Assembly: GCA_009823505.1 (NCBI GenBank)
Contig: VZQC01006365.1
Coordinates: 388,550-452,549 of the forward strand
Origin: Rhizomys pruinosus
Taxonomy: Eukaryota; Chordata; Mammalia; Rodentia; Spalacidae
Length of the DNA stretch: 64,000 bases
Direction: 5' to 3'
Under the pieces are notes generated by a model. That model searched no databases and was not told the DNA's origin. It saw nothing but the letters and a program-made list of their open reading frames with translations. A program made the translations under genes and the position numbers. This document shows, in pieces, positions 1 through 11,357 of the stretch. The stretch's first letter is position 1, and every line of letters starts with the position of its first letter.

Positions 1-698
1 TGATCTTGGGTGCTGTTCGGTTTATGAGAAAGATGATTGGTCAAAAAGATGAAATATATAATTGTTATATAATCAACAGAAATTTTTTTGAGCCTGTTGT
101 AAATGCTTTTCTGCTTAATGGACCTCGGTACAACATGTTAAACTCAGCTATTATTGAGCTATTTGAATTTATAAGAAAAGAAAACATCAAATCTCTTGTT
201 GCACATGTGATTGACAAGTTTTTTATGGCTTTTGAATCAACTGAATATGTTCAGACATTTAAAGGCTTGAAGATTAAATATGAAGAAGAGAAGGCAAGAC
301 AAAAACATTCAAGGAGGAATTTCCAACCTGTAATATGCAAGGAAATATACTGCAGACCTACCAAAGTCACACGCAGAAAAGTCAAGGAAGAAATGTGTTC
401 TAAGAAAAATATACCAGAAGATGCTATTTTGTCAATGAGAAGTGACTTTCCAGATTGTTACAGTATGTTTATGAAAACTGATGGGAAAAAAGAAAATGAA
501 AGTAAAGTAGATCGTCCAGAAAGAAAGTCATCTGATAACTTCAAATACTCTTCATCTTATTATGATAGAAAAGCTAAAGGAAAGAAGAGGGCACACTGTG
601 GCCAAATGGTTGGTTTACTGAATTATCCAGAGAATGACAACAACAAAAATGATGAAGGAGTTGGTCAACAAGATAAAATAAAGAGAGATAAGCAATAA
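1..698 (+). CDS. Ppp4r3c: PPP4R3 (SMEK)-family protein, C-terminal part, intronless; probable Ppp4r3c-type retrogene
   Basis: The reading frame is open from base 3 and ends at TAA 696-698, so the N-terminal part lies upstream of the window; the TTG at 6 is not a start. Known for the family: PPP4R3 is the regulatory subunit that directs the PP4 catalytic subunit to substrates in DNA repair and chromatin control. Seen here: the conserved alpha-helical block ([14 protein letters not shown], then ALL-like helices, [40 protein letters not shown]), then the spaced C-terminal motifs [12 protein letters not shown] and [10 protein letters not shown] that match the family's DFPD-Y-FM and VGLVDYP-acidic motifs. 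The block is coded by several exons in PPP4R3A/B but is uninterrupted here, so this is a retrocopy. The acidic tract after the helical block is largely lost and replaced by basic residues, and the tail is shorter than in PPP4R3A/B. An intact 230-codon frame argues against a dead pseudogene. Assignment to the C paralogue is inference. Confidence 0.8.
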   Translation, partial: ILGAVRFMRKMIGQKDEIYNCYIINRNFFEPVVNAFLLNGPRYNMLNSAIIELFEFIRKENIKSLVAHVIDKFFMAFESTEYVQTFKGLKIKYEEEKARQKHSRRNFQPVICKEIYCRPTKVTRRKVKEEMCSKKNIPEDAILSMRSDFPDCYSMFMKTDGKKENESKVDRPERKSSDNFKYSSSYYDRKAKGKKRAHCGQMVGLLNYPENDNNKNDEGVGQQDKIKRDKQ

Positions 699-2827
699 AA
701 CAGAGTGTTTCAAATACCCAGATTGTGAAAGTTCTTTCTTGATTCACTCATGAAACATTGTATTTTCCAGAGTAACAGGTGTATATTCTAATATATATTT
801 TAATATTTATATTTGCTGACATAAAGTACATGACAAAGCAAACTAAAGGTCTCTGACAGTGTATGTTGGGTGGGTAGATTTCATCATGGAAGAGAGGGCA
901 TGGAGTAGGTGGTTCAGTGGTGGTAAGACTCAGAGGGAGATGGCCATATTGCATCCAGAGTTAGGTAGCAGAGATTTGAATTCTGATACTCAACCCAATT
1001 TCTCTTGTTATTAATCTGGGAAAGCAACCCATGGCAAGATGCCATCCACATTCAAGATGGGTCTTCCAATATCTCTTGACCCCATCCTGAAACTGCCTCA
1101 TAGAGATGTCCAGAGATTTGTCTCCTAAGTGATGATAGATTCTGTTATGCTGACAATCAATATTAACCATCACAAACTGACCCTTGCCTTATTCAACACC
1201 TAAATATATCACTATGAAGTCTTTATCCACCCTTTCCCCAATAGTCTCATGGCCATCTCATAGTGCAAAATGTATTCAGTGTACCTGGAACATTCCCATC
1301 AGTCTTTATCATTTCAACATTTCTCAAATGTGTAAACAAGGAGTCCCTTGAGAGTCTCAGATAACCTCTTAGCTAAGAGCTATTATACGATCAGAAACCA
1401 AGTAAATCAACTTTACTTTCCAGTGTACAGTAGTCAGAGTACAAATTTCCACTCCAAAGAGAAGAAGTTGAAGTCATGGCAAGGGAATACCAGACTGAAA
1501 CATGAACAGAAACCAAGGGAAATACCAAATTGTGCAGCTACTTCCAGGTTGTCTTGGGCTTGTGGGAGAATTATATAAGGAAGTTGTATGTAGAAAAGTT
1601 TTCATGAACTTAGCTCACACATGAGACTGCAAGTAGGTTTAACACTGAAGTTAAACAATATTAATTTGTTTTGAAATGTAGGCAGCAGTACTTTGGTACT
1701 TAATCTGATCTCACAATTATACTTACTGCTTAGAGTGGGAGGAAGGAGGCATGGTGTTTTTCATTGCTGCCCTAGTGAGAGGGATTTTATTTAAGGAAGC
1801 CAACTATAGATTTTGAAGTGTATTCTCTGATGCTTGGTAGACACAGTGTTCAGATTTTCGATTATTGTCTGAGACTTTTAAAGATGTTAGGAAATTATTC
1901 ACAGAGAAATAGGGTCATTCTAAGAACAAACTGCACTTCAATCTAGTGAACAAGCAGGGCTTAGAGTGTGTTTTCCACAATCTATTATGTTACGAGATGA
2001 AAAGGGATAGTAAGAAAATAACTCCAAGTCTTATTCACAGGGAGTTATCTTAAAATAGGTACATGAAAGAGAGATGTGTCTCAGGTCTGAAAGCAACCTG
2101 ACACTCACCAAGGAACATAAAAGCCATTACCTGTACTCATCTTGGGGATGAAGTTTTCAGTAGTCCTTAAAATCATCCTGTAAGAAACAAGCTGTGAGCA
2201 AGGGCAAAATTCAGACTTGGCTAGCTAAATAATTATTCACTCTAAATCTGTTCTCCTGGAATTTTCAGAATTAAATAAGAGGGAATGAATGGGGAGGAGA
2301 AGGGAGAGGAAGGGAAGGGAAAGAGAAGAGAAAAGGAAACAGTGAGAGAACATATATTGGGGGAAATGAATTACGGTATTGTCTACAGATTTTTCCACTT
2401 GACATGAGTCAAGTTAGGCTAAGAATCCACTTCAGAGGTAGTCTCTTGTGGTTCATTGCACTAACCAAATCATTACTCAAATTAGGTTAACATATGATCA
2501 TATGTTTCAGTCATGTTCAGTCTGAGGATCATAGGTTGCATTACACAAAATCCAAAATTTATTTGAGACATTATGAGACTGTCTGCAATATTTTTTAAAG
2601 CTCCATTGTGGAACTTGAACTTTGTAGATGATTATGTCATGTGACAATGTTAGAAGATTGGACATAAATGAAAGGTATGGTATTGCTATTATCTCAAAGT
2701 AAATAGGAAAAGTCCCCTATGTTATCAGAGACAAAAGACAAATCAAAAACAATGTCATCATGATTGTGCTTACCCGATATCAAGCTGAAATACTTAAATG
2801 ACTGACAGGTTAATGAACAAGACCACT
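699..2827. other. No gene seen; unique AT-rich flank of the PPP4R3-like gene
   Basis: Likely 3' UTR for an unknown distance after the stop, then unique DNA. I see no clear poly(A) signal with an A-tail that would mark the end of a recent retrocopy. A purine-only stretch lies at about 2,288-2,340. Open frames here are short and show no family resemblance. Confidence 0.5.
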
Positions 2828-2975
2828 TTGTGCAGTGACTTTAATCTCAGCCCTCCAGAGGCAGAAGCAGGCAGACCTCTGTGAGATCAAGACCAGCTTG
2901 GTTCATATAATGACTTCCAGGCTGGCTGGAACCAGAGAGTCTCTGTCAAAAATAATAATAAAAAAAAAACAATAA
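2828..2975 (+). repeat. Old diverged B1 SINE
   Basis: The order of B1 landmarks is kept: a TTTAATCTCAG-like box, GAGGCAGA-GCAGGCAGA, a GTGAGATCAAGACCAGC segment, then an A-rich tail with AAT repeats. Many substitutions make it an old copy. Confidence 0.65.
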
Positions 2976-3085
2976 ACACTCCAAAAGAAAAAAAATATTT
3001 CTCTAAACAGGTGGACATAGGTAATTTCTGAAAAATATAAGATTTTCTAATAAAAATTACATTCATTCATTGTGCATGTAAATAA

Positions 3086-3290
3086 GTGTGTGTGTGTGTG
3101 TGTGTGTGTGTAAATAAGTGCATACACCCATGCCACTGCCTACATGTGGAGTTCAGAAGATAATTTGTTGGAGTTGGTTATCTCTTTCCATCATGTGGAA
3201 TCCAGTGATTGAACAAAATCAGTGCACTTGGTGGAAAGCATCCTTCCTTGCTAAACCATGTCTTGAGCTCCAAAGAGCTATATAAATATT
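3086..3290 (-). repeat. tRNA-derived rodent SINE with (GT)n tail
   Basis: It begins with a (GT)n run at about 3,088-3,111, the complement of the CA-rich SINE tail. It continues with GGAGTTCAGAAGA, GTTGGAGTTGGTT and CATGTGGAATCCAG, which are landmarks of rodent tRNA-derived SINEs (B3/RSINE type) in reverse. The exact subfamily is uncertain. Confidence 0.5.
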
Positions 3291-3308
3291 TTCGCCATTT
3301 CTTTTTTC

Positions 3309-4230
3309 TTTTTTTTTTTTTTTTTTTTTTTTNNNNNNNNNNNNNNNNNNNNNNNNNNNNNNNNNNNNNNNNNNNNNNNNNNNNNNNNNNNNNNNNNNNN
3401 NNNNNNNNNNNNNNNNNNNNNNNNNNNNNNNNNNNNNNNNNNNNNNNNNNNNNNNNNNNNNNNNNNNNNNNNNNNNNNNNNNNNNNNNNNNNNNNNNNNN
3501 NNNNNNNNNNNNNNNNNNNNNNNNNNNNNNNNNNNNNNNNNNNNNNNNNNNNNNNNNNNNNNNNNNNNNNNNNNNNNNNNNNNNNNNNNNNNNNNNNNNN
3601 NNNNNNNNNNNNNNNNNNNNNNNNNNNNNNNNNNNNNNNNNNNNNNNNNNNNNNNNNNNNNNNNNNNNNNNNNNNNNNNNNNNNNNNNNNNNNNNNNNNN
3701 NNNNNNNNNNNNNNNNNNNNNNNNNNNNNNNNNNNNNNNNNNNNNNNNNNNNNNNNNNNNNNNNNNNNNNNNNNNNNNNNNNNNNNNNNNNNNNNNNNNN
3801 NNNNNNNNNNNNNNNNNNNNNNNNNNNNNNNNNNNNNNNNNNNNNNNNNNNNNNNNNNNNNNNNNNNNNNNNNNNNNNNNNNNNNNNNNNNNNNNNNNNN
3901 NNNNNNNNNNNNNNNNNNNNNNNNNNNNNNNNNNNNNNNNNNNNNNNNNNNNNNNNNNNNNNNNNNNNNNNNNNNNNNNNNNNNNNNNNNNNNNNNNNNN
4001 NNNNNNNNNNNNNNNNNNNNNNNNNNNNNNNNNNNNNNNNNNNNNNNNNNNNNNNNNNNNNNNNNNNNNNNNNNNNNNNNNNNNNNNNNNNNNNNNNNNN
4101 NNNNNNNNNNNNNNNNNNNNNNNNNNNNNNNNNNNNNNNNNNNNNNNNNNNNNNNNNNNNNNNNNNNNNNNNNNNNNNNNNNNNNNNNNNNNNNNNNNNN
4201 NNNNNNNNNNNNNNNNNNNNNNNNNNNNNN
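3309..4230. other. Assembly gap: poly(T) run then 898 N
   Basis: A T-rich homopolymer at 3,309-3,332 runs directly into N from 3,333 to 4,230, followed by (AT)n. No sequence is available. Frames spanning the N run are meaningless. Confidence 0.99.
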
Positions 4231-4309
4231 CATATATATATATCCATTTCCCCAGTTACATGCTGGTGTTTTGTCTGATTGAATCAGCATGGATATTATA
4301 TATGCTGTC

Positions 4310-4765
4310 ACCATTGTTGCAAGTTCATATGAACAAGATCAGGCCTTTTTGTTTCCTTATGTTTATGCACCAACCCTGGCACTTAAGTTTTTCCACCCCC
4401 TTTTCTGCAGTGGTCCCTGAGCCGTGGGTAGGTGAGGTTTACTAAAGGAGTGCTATCCAGGGGCATGCAATCTGCAGTCTCTTATTCTCTATACCTTTCC
4501 CAATTGTGGCCTTCTGAGTCAATCACATGCTGTTGAATGAGGAACTTCACTTATCAGAGTTGATGGATATATTCTCTCTACCTCCTGTTCTTCCCTGTTC
4601 CCTGAGCCTTAGGTAAAGAGGTTCCACTGTATGTGTGTCACATAGAGCTGGTCAACTCTCAGACATATATCCTCTGTGTGTGACCAGTTGTGGAACTCTT
4701 TAATAGTTTCTATTTCATGCAAAATCATCTTCTTTGATGATTGGTGTATGATATACTTGTCTGTA
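4310..4765 (-). repeat. L1 (Lx-type) 3' UTR fragment
   Basis: In reverse orientation it aligns by eye with the L1 3' UTR at 49,240-50,690. Shared landmarks are CTCTTATTCTCTATAC, a GTGGCC box, CTTCACTTATCAGAGTT with GGATATATTCTCT, and a 'TTCATATGA-CAAG-TC' edge. It is diverged and 5' truncated. Confidence 0.55.
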
Positions 4766-4883
4766 AACATAAATATCCATATTTAACATACAGTAAGAAA
4801 TAGAAAGAGCCTGAGAGAGGATTTAATTTAATATGCTAGGCAAAAAATTATCATCTTCATTGAATTCAGTTTGCTAATTATGT

Positions 4884-4885
4884 CT

Positions 4886-4920
<35 letters not shown>

Positions 4921-5035
4921 TTTTTGGGACAGAGTCTCCCTATAACACCACCTGGCCTGGAACTCATTGTGTAGAGCAGGCTGGCCTTGATCTGATAAAT
5001 CTACCTGCCTCTCCCTCCCAAATGGTATCTTCCAC
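4884..5035 (-). repeat. (TTTA)n tail plus B1 SINE
   Basis: A TTTA tandem run at 4,884-4,923 is the A-rich tail of a minus-strand B1. The body follows: GGGACAGAGTCTCCCT, CTGGCCTGGAACTCA, GCAGGCTGGCCTTGA, then CTGCCTCTCCCTCCCAA. Confidence 0.8.
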
Positions 5036-5340
5036 TTTTCTGTACTCAGTTTTATATATGCAAATCTAGTCTATGGATAAAAAAAACCTTACTTTTGACT
5101 ATATCTATATCATATGCTTGGCAGTATGAGAACCTTAATAAGTGCACATTGAATGAATGAAATAGCCCATGTTCTCCCCTTGCATATATCTACTAATGGC
5201 AATTATTTTATGTGCTGTTGCTAAACATATTAATTTAACATGTATGTAGTTCTCATTTGATAGTGTAGTTGAAGAGAAATATGTACTATGTCTAACAGTG
5301 GGAGTATTATCATGGAGTATATTTTAAAAAATGCTAAAAA

Positions 5341-5500
5341 TTGAAAAAAAATACTGAGAGAAAGATGCAGGACAGTTATGGCAGAATGCATGATCTGGGA
5401 AGGGGTGGGGTGGGGTGGGGGGAAGGGAAAGGGAAATATGCCTGAACTGAACTGGAAAATGATGTATGAAATACACAAAGCATCAATAAAAAAAATGAGA
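5341..5500 (+). repeat. Shared G-rich retroposon tail module (copy T1)
   Basis: The order is: A-run, CTGAGAGAAAGATGCAGGAC, a GGCAGAATGCATGATCT box, a GGGGTGGGG polypurine tract, TGCCTGAACTGAACTGG, GATGTATGAAAT, then CAATAAAAAAAA. This is the retroposon 3' end also seen at 13.4, 16.8, 23.8, 41.5 and 46.7 kb. The G-rich polypurine tract is typical of L1 3' UTRs. What lies 5' of it here is not recognisable. Confidence 0.6.
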
Positions 5501-5554
5501 ATCTGTCAAGAAGATTTTTTTTTTCTAGATTTTTCTTTGAAATATGTGGAGAGA

Positions 5555-5840
5555 GGCTAGAATTGCTGGGACAGTGCTTGCCCTTGCTTACATGAAAACC
5601 TGTGTTCAATCTTCAGCACTAGAACCACATAATTTTTTGCTTGCAAACACATGTGATCTCAGCACTGGGGTGTGATTGAAGCAGGAGAAAAAAAAATCAA
5701 ATCATCCTCAGCTACATAGAAAGCTCAAAGTCAGCTGGGCTGTTTCCAACTGTGCCTCAAAGAAAACAAAACAAACAAACAAACAAAACAAACAGCCACC
5801 ACAGAACCAAAATAAAACAAAAGATTAAAAAAAAACCCTG
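5555..5840 (+). repeat. ID-B1 fusion SINE (B4-type), diverged
   Basis: An ID-like first half (TGCTTGCCCTTGCTTACATG, then GTTCAATCTTCAGCAC) is followed by a B1-like second half (GTGATCTCAGCACTGGGG, AGCAGGAG, TGTGCCTCAAAG). The tail is (AAAC)n at 5,763-5,793. That order is characteristic of rodent B4 elements. Confidence 0.55.
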
Positions 5841-6317
5841 AAGCATGTTGAAAGGTAATAGTAAAATATAGTAAAAATGCAAGCAAATATATCAAATGGG
5901 TTTATGTTCAGTACTCTTAATTAAAAACAATTTGAGTATTTCATTTTAGAGATGGAAATTTATTGTGTATCTTTGTAGATGCCCACCTCATTTGTGATGT
6001 TACAAAATACGGAATGTACAAAGTAAGGAATGTTTGTTTACCCATATGTGTACTTTTTGCATTATTCATACAAATTGTGAGTCAAGCAGTTTTCAAATGG
6101 TTTGATGAATTACAGAAATTAATAATGACATGATAGATATAATATATTTCTTGAATTATGGTTCTACTCTGTCACACTGTGCTTGAATAAACAAACTGAC
6201 TAGCCATCAAGATATATATTGGTTTCTATAAAATATTTAGATAAATTCTCATTTTAGGCACACATAGCATTATTTAGTCCCTTTCCATAACCTTTTTCCA
6301 CATTTATTTCCATGTTT
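5841..6317. other. No gene seen; AT-rich unique DNA
   Basis: No long frame and no recognisable repeat. Confidence 0.5.
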
Positions 6318-6445
6318 GTTTGTTTGTGTCTACCTCTTTATCCCTAGCTGACCTGGAACTTGCTACAAAGATCATCCTGGCCTCAGAATGATCTTCTTGC
6401 TTCTTCAACCTGAGTCCTGGGATTACAGGTGAGAATCACTACACA
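6318..6445 (-). repeat. B1-related SINE, diverged
   Basis: (TTTG)n at the start is the reversed tail, followed by CCCTAGCTGACCTGGAACTT, ATCATCCTGGCCTCA and TGGGATTACAGG. Confidence 0.65.
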
Positions 6446-7747
6446 TATTCATTGAATATCTTCTTAATCCCCATAGTTGTGTGGTGAAAACAGGCATTAA
6501 GACATTCATTTTTACAGTATTCACTTGCATCCTTTTATGTGAACCCCCAGTAAAAGACAGAACATTGGAACTGTTCTTACTGTCTCTTCAGAAGTCATTT
6601 TCCTGCCCTACTTAATTTCATTCTTATCCTAAAGTTAAGTCTTTAAATTTTAAGGTGATTCAGACTTCTCGAGAACATTTATGATTGCTTCAGATGAACT
6701 GATTTATTTCCCTTTTCATTTCTTCCTTGTAATGTCTTATTTTTAAGACTTAGAACCCACAACCTGTAGAGAATTTGAGTTGAAATGCCTGGAAAGGTTT
6801 GATGTAAAGCACACCTGTTTTGTAGCAAATAAAAGAAAGCAGGGAATGATTCCTATGTCTGCCTGGAGCAGGGTATCCACATAAGATATGTACCAATGAA
6901 ATAGCAGCCATCACAACCAACTGCTTATGTTGGTAAATGATGATTAATATGCAAGGTTAATTCACAACAGCCTCTTATAACGAGCACTGATTTTTTAATA
7001 GAAATAAAGTGATTATTTCGTTTTCACCTAATATGAAACATAATCTGTGCATTAGAAATTTTGTGTGGGAATATCTGTGGATTAATTTATAGAACATTCC
7101 AATAGAAATAAACTGTTATAGCTTACAGACAGCCACTGACCTTTCATGATGTATTTTTGTTCCATATGACTCCATCCCACCTTTCTGTTTGTTCATGACC
7201 TCGTCATGGAACTGACTGGGTTGAGTTTTCTCTTTGCCTGTCACTGAGTACAAAAGGAAAGGAAAGTTCTGACCCAAAAAAGAAAGTACATTCTAGGTGG
7301 TAATGAGCCTGCTTGATAATGTGATTTCTCTAGAGCTGAATACTAAGTAACTCTACATGTTTGTAGGGAGCAGCTGTCTGTTTCGGCAAATTTTCAATGA
7401 CGGATCATATCAATGGTGGATGTATTTGTCATTTATTCACTGTTCTTTATCACGCACATTTACAGTCTTTCTGAGGGACAGTAGTATACATTGTCAGGCA
7501 CAGTATGATTTCAACACAAAACTCTAGAAACTCATAACTACTTGAGAAATTCCCATTACTATAAGTAACATGGAACATTGAATCACTGAAATGAATGGAG
7601 AAAAGATAATTTACAAGAGCTCTGATCAGATTAGGGTGAGTACTTACTCTGTTGACTCAGAAGAACTATATCAAAGCTGAATCTTTGTATTTTGTTTATG
7701 AGTTAGATTCATTGCTCTTTTGTCTCTTCTTCTCTGTTCTATTCTCT
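6446..7747. other. No gene seen; unique DNA
   Basis: AT-rich sequence with no supported coding, RNA or repeat feature. Confidence 0.5.
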
Positions 7748-7850
7748 TAGGGTAAGACAAGGTCTTACTATTTATGCCATGTGATGCTGGTTGGTGTGGA
7801 ATTGCTGCCTCAGCCATCTAAGTGCTGAGATTACAGGGGTGCAGTATAAT
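7748..7850 (-). repeat. Old B1 fragment
   Basis: AAGACAAGGTCTTACTATTT, then GCCTCAGCCATCTAAGTGCTG and AGATTACAGGGG, in the order of a reversed B1 with many changes. Confidence 0.5.
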
Positions 7851-8020
7851 CATTTGATTTATTAGACCTAATTAAGTATCAAACTTCTTGAAATTTTTGA
7901 AAAATTAAAAAAAATTTTGTTTGATTTTTTTGAAGATGACTCATGTTGTTATGTTTTGTATATTTTTTGAAAAATGTAATTGCAATTTATTATGCACAGC
8001 TACTTAGAAGTAGCCCTCTA

Positions 8021-8277
8021 GGGGCTGGAGAGACGGACTTGTGGTTAAAAGTGTTGACTGCTCTTGCAGAGGACCCGGGTTTGATCCCCAGCACCCATAT
8101 GGTGGCTGAGAACCGTCTGAAACTCCAATTCCAGGAGAACTCCAGTTCCAGGCGAATCTGACACCGTCTTCTGACCTCTGTGCGGCATTGCACGACGACA
8201 CAGGTGCACAGACCTGCATGCAGACAGTACATTCATACACATAGAGAAAAATTAATAAATAAAAAAATTTTTTAAAA
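8021..8277 (+). repeat. B2 SINE, duplication subtype, near full length with TSD
   Basis: It starts GGGGCTGGAGAGA (tRNA-like head) and runs through TTTGATCCCCAGCACCCA to an A-rich AATAAATAAA tail. It has the duplicated segment 'CTCCAATTCCAGGAGAACTCCAGTTCCAGG' (given only by landmarks: AATTCCAGGAGA then CAGTTCCAGG). Flanking direct repeats AGTAGCCCTC (about 8,009) and AGTAACCCTC (about 8,278) are a target-site duplication with one change. Confidence 0.9.
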
Positions 8278-8548
8278 AGTAACCCTCCCTGTCATCTCCT
8301 TGGGTTCATGCCCCTTCTTCTGCCTCTGCTGGGGATTGCCTGATTAGGCTGTTGAGCAGCTAGATCACACAGCAGGTCACCCTCCCCTGCTTTGGGAGCA
8401 GTCCCATTTGTGCTGTCCCAGGGCTTACATCTACTTGGCTGAGTTAGTTATAAACAGCCCACTTTGTCTCCATAGGCCTACCATTGCCACAGTCCCCTTC
8501 ACCCTGCTGGGGAGATACTGACTAGCTGAACTGGAACTATTTGGTCCC
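8278..8548. other. Unique DNA between B2 and L1
   Basis: Moderately GC-rich, no feature recognised. Confidence 0.4.
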
Positions 8549-8588
8549 AACAACAACAACAACAACAACAACAGCAACAACAAAAACA
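8549..8588. repeat. (AAC)n microsatellite
   Basis: About twelve AAC units with one AGC and one AAA interruption. Confidence 0.95.
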
Positions 8589-8589
8589 T

Positions 8590-9319
8590 TAACTGCTGGT
8601 GGGATTGCAAACGGGTGTAACCACTGTGGAAAGTAGGGTAGAGAATTCTTAAAAAAAAAAACAAAACACTAAAAATATATCTATCATATGATCTGATTCA
8701 TCCACTCCTTGATATATGTCCAATTCTTACCCTACTGTAGAGACACAAACCCATGTTTCCTGCTGCACTTTTCACAATATCTAAGCAATGGAAACAACCT
8801 AAATTTCCCCCCACTGATAAGTAGATAATAAAAATGTGGTACATTTACACAGTGGAATTCTACTTAGTGGTAAAGATAAATGAAATTTACAAATAAATGG
8901 AAGGAACTAGAAGCTGTTTTACTAAGTGGAGTAACAGACTGAGAAAAAAAGGACATATGTGCTCTCTCTTTTGTGGATCTTAACTCAAAAGTCTTAGATG
9001 TGAATATATATACTGATGAAATTGCAAGAGCCAGAAAAATTGAAAGGAACTATGGGGGGTCAAGAGCAAGAAGTTGTTGAAGAGAGGGGCAGGGAAGAGC
9101 AGAAGACAGGTGTTACCAAGGGAGTAATAGGGAAAATGGGGGTATTTTAATGGGAAGAGAGGTATATACAGTGAGAAAGAAAGGAGAAATAAATAATGTA
9201 TAGATGGCATGAAAAACCATATGGAAATGCATTAGCTCAAAAGCCAATTGGAAAATACCCAGGCAGTATCTCATCATAAGTGCGTGTTTACCGCTGAAAG
9301 CTATATAACAAGAAATACA
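8590..9319 (+). repeat. L1 3' end (ORF2 C-terminus remnant and 3' UTR)
   Basis: It contains the L1 landmark CTGCTGGTGGGATTGCAAAC followed by ACCACTGTGGAAA, then AATGTGGTACATTTACACAG and GGAATTCTACTTAG, which code the C-terminal part of rodent L1 ORF2. A purine-rich 3' UTR follows (about 9,040-9,200). Reading frames are broken, so this is a dead 5'-truncated copy. Confidence 0.75.
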
Positions 9320-9342
9320 NTATATATATATATATATATATT
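9320..9342. other. Single N followed by (TA)n
   Basis: One undetermined base at 9,320, then 11 TA units. This is one of five isolated Ns in the window, all beside repeats. Confidence 0.95.
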
Positions 9343-10740
9343 CAAATACATGTGTGTTGCTGATGGCCATATTAGAAAAAACACAGTGCTTGGATGGACA
9401 AGCCTCCTTTTATCTTACTGGTCAGAGTAGTCCAAGAGACTCCCAAAACAACATAGGTTATTGCCACAGCCCTTGATTGCCTCCCAGAATGTGATGGTAA
9501 GACTCTATTGCTGAAAACAGGACATACTTCATACACAGGAATTGGAGCAACCCAGCTGGATCTTCTCTAGAAACCTCCTCTATGAAGACAAGCTCTCATA
9601 ATACCAGAGGATCCTATGTAAACTAACAAGGAAGAAAATCAGTTCCACCCAACTGTAAAGCCTAATAAGAATGGCAATGTTATACTCAGAGTAATAACTC
9701 TTTTGGTGAAGTAGTGGCACTTTTATTTTGGAGCTAAAGCACTGCTGTCTAATTGTACTTAAGCCCCTCTCAATGTCCAGGAACTCATGTGTGGTACTAT
9801 ACACATACACACATACACATGGCTTGAGAGGTCATAGAGCCTAGAGAAAAACCTATTTTTTTTAATTTTTTTTTTATTTTATTTATTTCGGTATGTATAT
9901 CAATGTACTGTCTGCATGCAAGTTTGTGCACCCGTGTCGTGCAATGCCGCGGAGGTCAGAAGAGGGTCTCGGATTCCCCTGGAACTGGAGCTCTCCTGGA
10001 ACTGGAGTTTCAGACGGCTCTCGGCCGCCATGTGGGTGCTGGGGATCGAACCCGGGTCCTCTGCAAGAGCGGTCGGCGCTCTTAACCGCTAGGCCATCTC
10101 TTCAGCCCCGAAAAACCTATTTTTTGACACCTACCTAAGTATACCTCTTACCACTTATCAAAAAAGCTGCTCTTTGCAACAAATGGAGAGTATTACAGAG
10201 TTCCCAAACTGGACAAACATATAGAATAAGTATGTGTGATATAGCTAGTCCTAAGTGACACATCTGCAACACAACTTCTGCATCTAAGGGTTAGGGAACT
10301 TAGCAGAACATAGGGCAGAAATAATATTAATGTATCTCTCAATTCTCATCAGAAAAGCTTACTCATGCAACAGATGGTGATTAATTCTAAAAGCCACAAC
10401 TGGCCAAGGTGCAGGGAATAAGAGCCTGCAGCATGTGTGTCCTTGGGTAGGACACCTATATCAAACCGCTGCTACCCCAAGCTCAGGAACCATTTTGACA
10501 GAGGGTACAGGAAGAGTGGAAGAGTCAAGAGTGCTAGATGACCATAAGGAAACTGCTTTCCAGGTGACTGGTAAGTTGATCTTAAGGACTTTCAGCAATG
10601 GCCACGGCATTCACAAGGCTCATGCTAGTTCAAACCAGACCAAAAATGAGAAACAAAACAAAACAAAAAACCCAGCATGTAAATGGGGATATGAGTAAGA
10701 AGCTCCAAACTTAGCTGAGAATCTAGTGGCAACAAATAAC

Positions 10741-10798
<58 letters not shown>

Positions 10799-11012
10799 TG
10801 GTTTTCCTTAAGGGAGTGAGGCTAGATAAATTGGCCTGGCTCCACAAGATGGATTCATACCAAGGAACATTTGGGAACCCAAACTTGCTTGATAGACTTT
10901 AACATATATGCCAGAATGATTGAAATCCAGTAGGTGGGGGGGGGGGGTTACAGATAGGGGAGTAGGTCTAAATATATCAAATGTAAGAAATTCACAAAAC
11001 ATTAATAAAAAT
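9343..11012 (+). repeat. L1 (Lx-type) 3' UTR, 5' truncated, with a B2 insertion
   Basis: It aligns by eye with 49,240-50,690 on the same strand: AGTAGTCCAAGAGACTCCCA, TGGAGCAACCCAGCTGGA, 'AACTCATGTGTGGTACTAT', 'GAGGTCATAGAGCCTAGAGA', 'GAATAAGAGCCTGCAG', 'CATGACCATA-GGAAA', 'AAATGGGGATATGAG', then a poly-G run and AATAAAAAT. These are rodent L1 3' UTR landmarks. It is split by a B2 at 9,861 and its A-tail is split by the solo LTR at 11,013. An (AG)n run of about 53 bp lies at 10,743-10,795. Confidence 0.7.
9861..10109 (-). repeat. B2 SINE, duplication subtype, with TSD
   Basis: The poly(T) tail end comes first, then ACTGTCTGCATGCA, the duplicated CTGGAACTGGAG pair, GGTGCTGGGGATCGAACCC and CCATCTCTTCAGCCCC. 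Perfect 15-bp direct repeats GAAAAACCTATTTTT at 9,846-9,860 and 10,110-10,124 flank it. CpG sites are largely intact, so the copy is young. Confidence 0.95.
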
Positions 11013-11351
11013 TGTTGGTAGCCTGCACGAGTGTGCTGTTGCTCGCGACCACACCTTAAAAATGGCGCCGACTTCCTGAGTCACTACAAGCCGTTTCCCG
11101 CCGTTGCCTTTGCATTGGAGAAACTGCGCATGACTACTAGTCCCTAAGCTCCTGCCTTTAACATGCAAATGAGGCATCGGGACAGTGCACCTATCCAGAG
11201 CATACACGAACCCTCTGGACTGCTATATAAGCAGTGCTTCTGCCCCGTTTCGGGGTCCATCTCCTAAAAGAGCTGTGCACAATAAATACTGCTGCAGAAG
11301 AATCCTGTTGTCCACGTGAAGTTCTTGCCAGCGAGACTGCTGCGCGTGACA
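11013..11351 (+). mobile_element. Solo LTR of a class II (ERVK/IAP-like) endogenous retrovirus
   Basis: It runs from TGTTGGTAGCC to GCGTGACA (5'-TG...CA-3'), 339 bp, flanked by identical 6-bp target-site duplications AAAAAT at 11,007-11,012 and 11,352-11,357. Six-base duplications are usual for class II ERVs. Inside are a TATA box (GCTATATAAGC, about 11,222), GTGCACAATAAATACTGCTG carrying the AATAAA polyadenylation signal (about 11,281) and a GCAGAAGAAT segment like that of IAP LTRs. It lies in the A-tail of the older L1 3' UTR. There is no internal proviral sequence, so it is the product of LTR-LTR recombination. Confidence 0.85.
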
Positions 11352-11357
11352 AAAAAT

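Noticed and set aside
3178..4314. Long frames on both strands
   Set aside because: Almost entirely N; no real coding sequence.
8549..8588. Short regular repeats as a CRISPR-like array
   Set aside because: A plain AAC microsatellite without spacers, in a mammalian genome.
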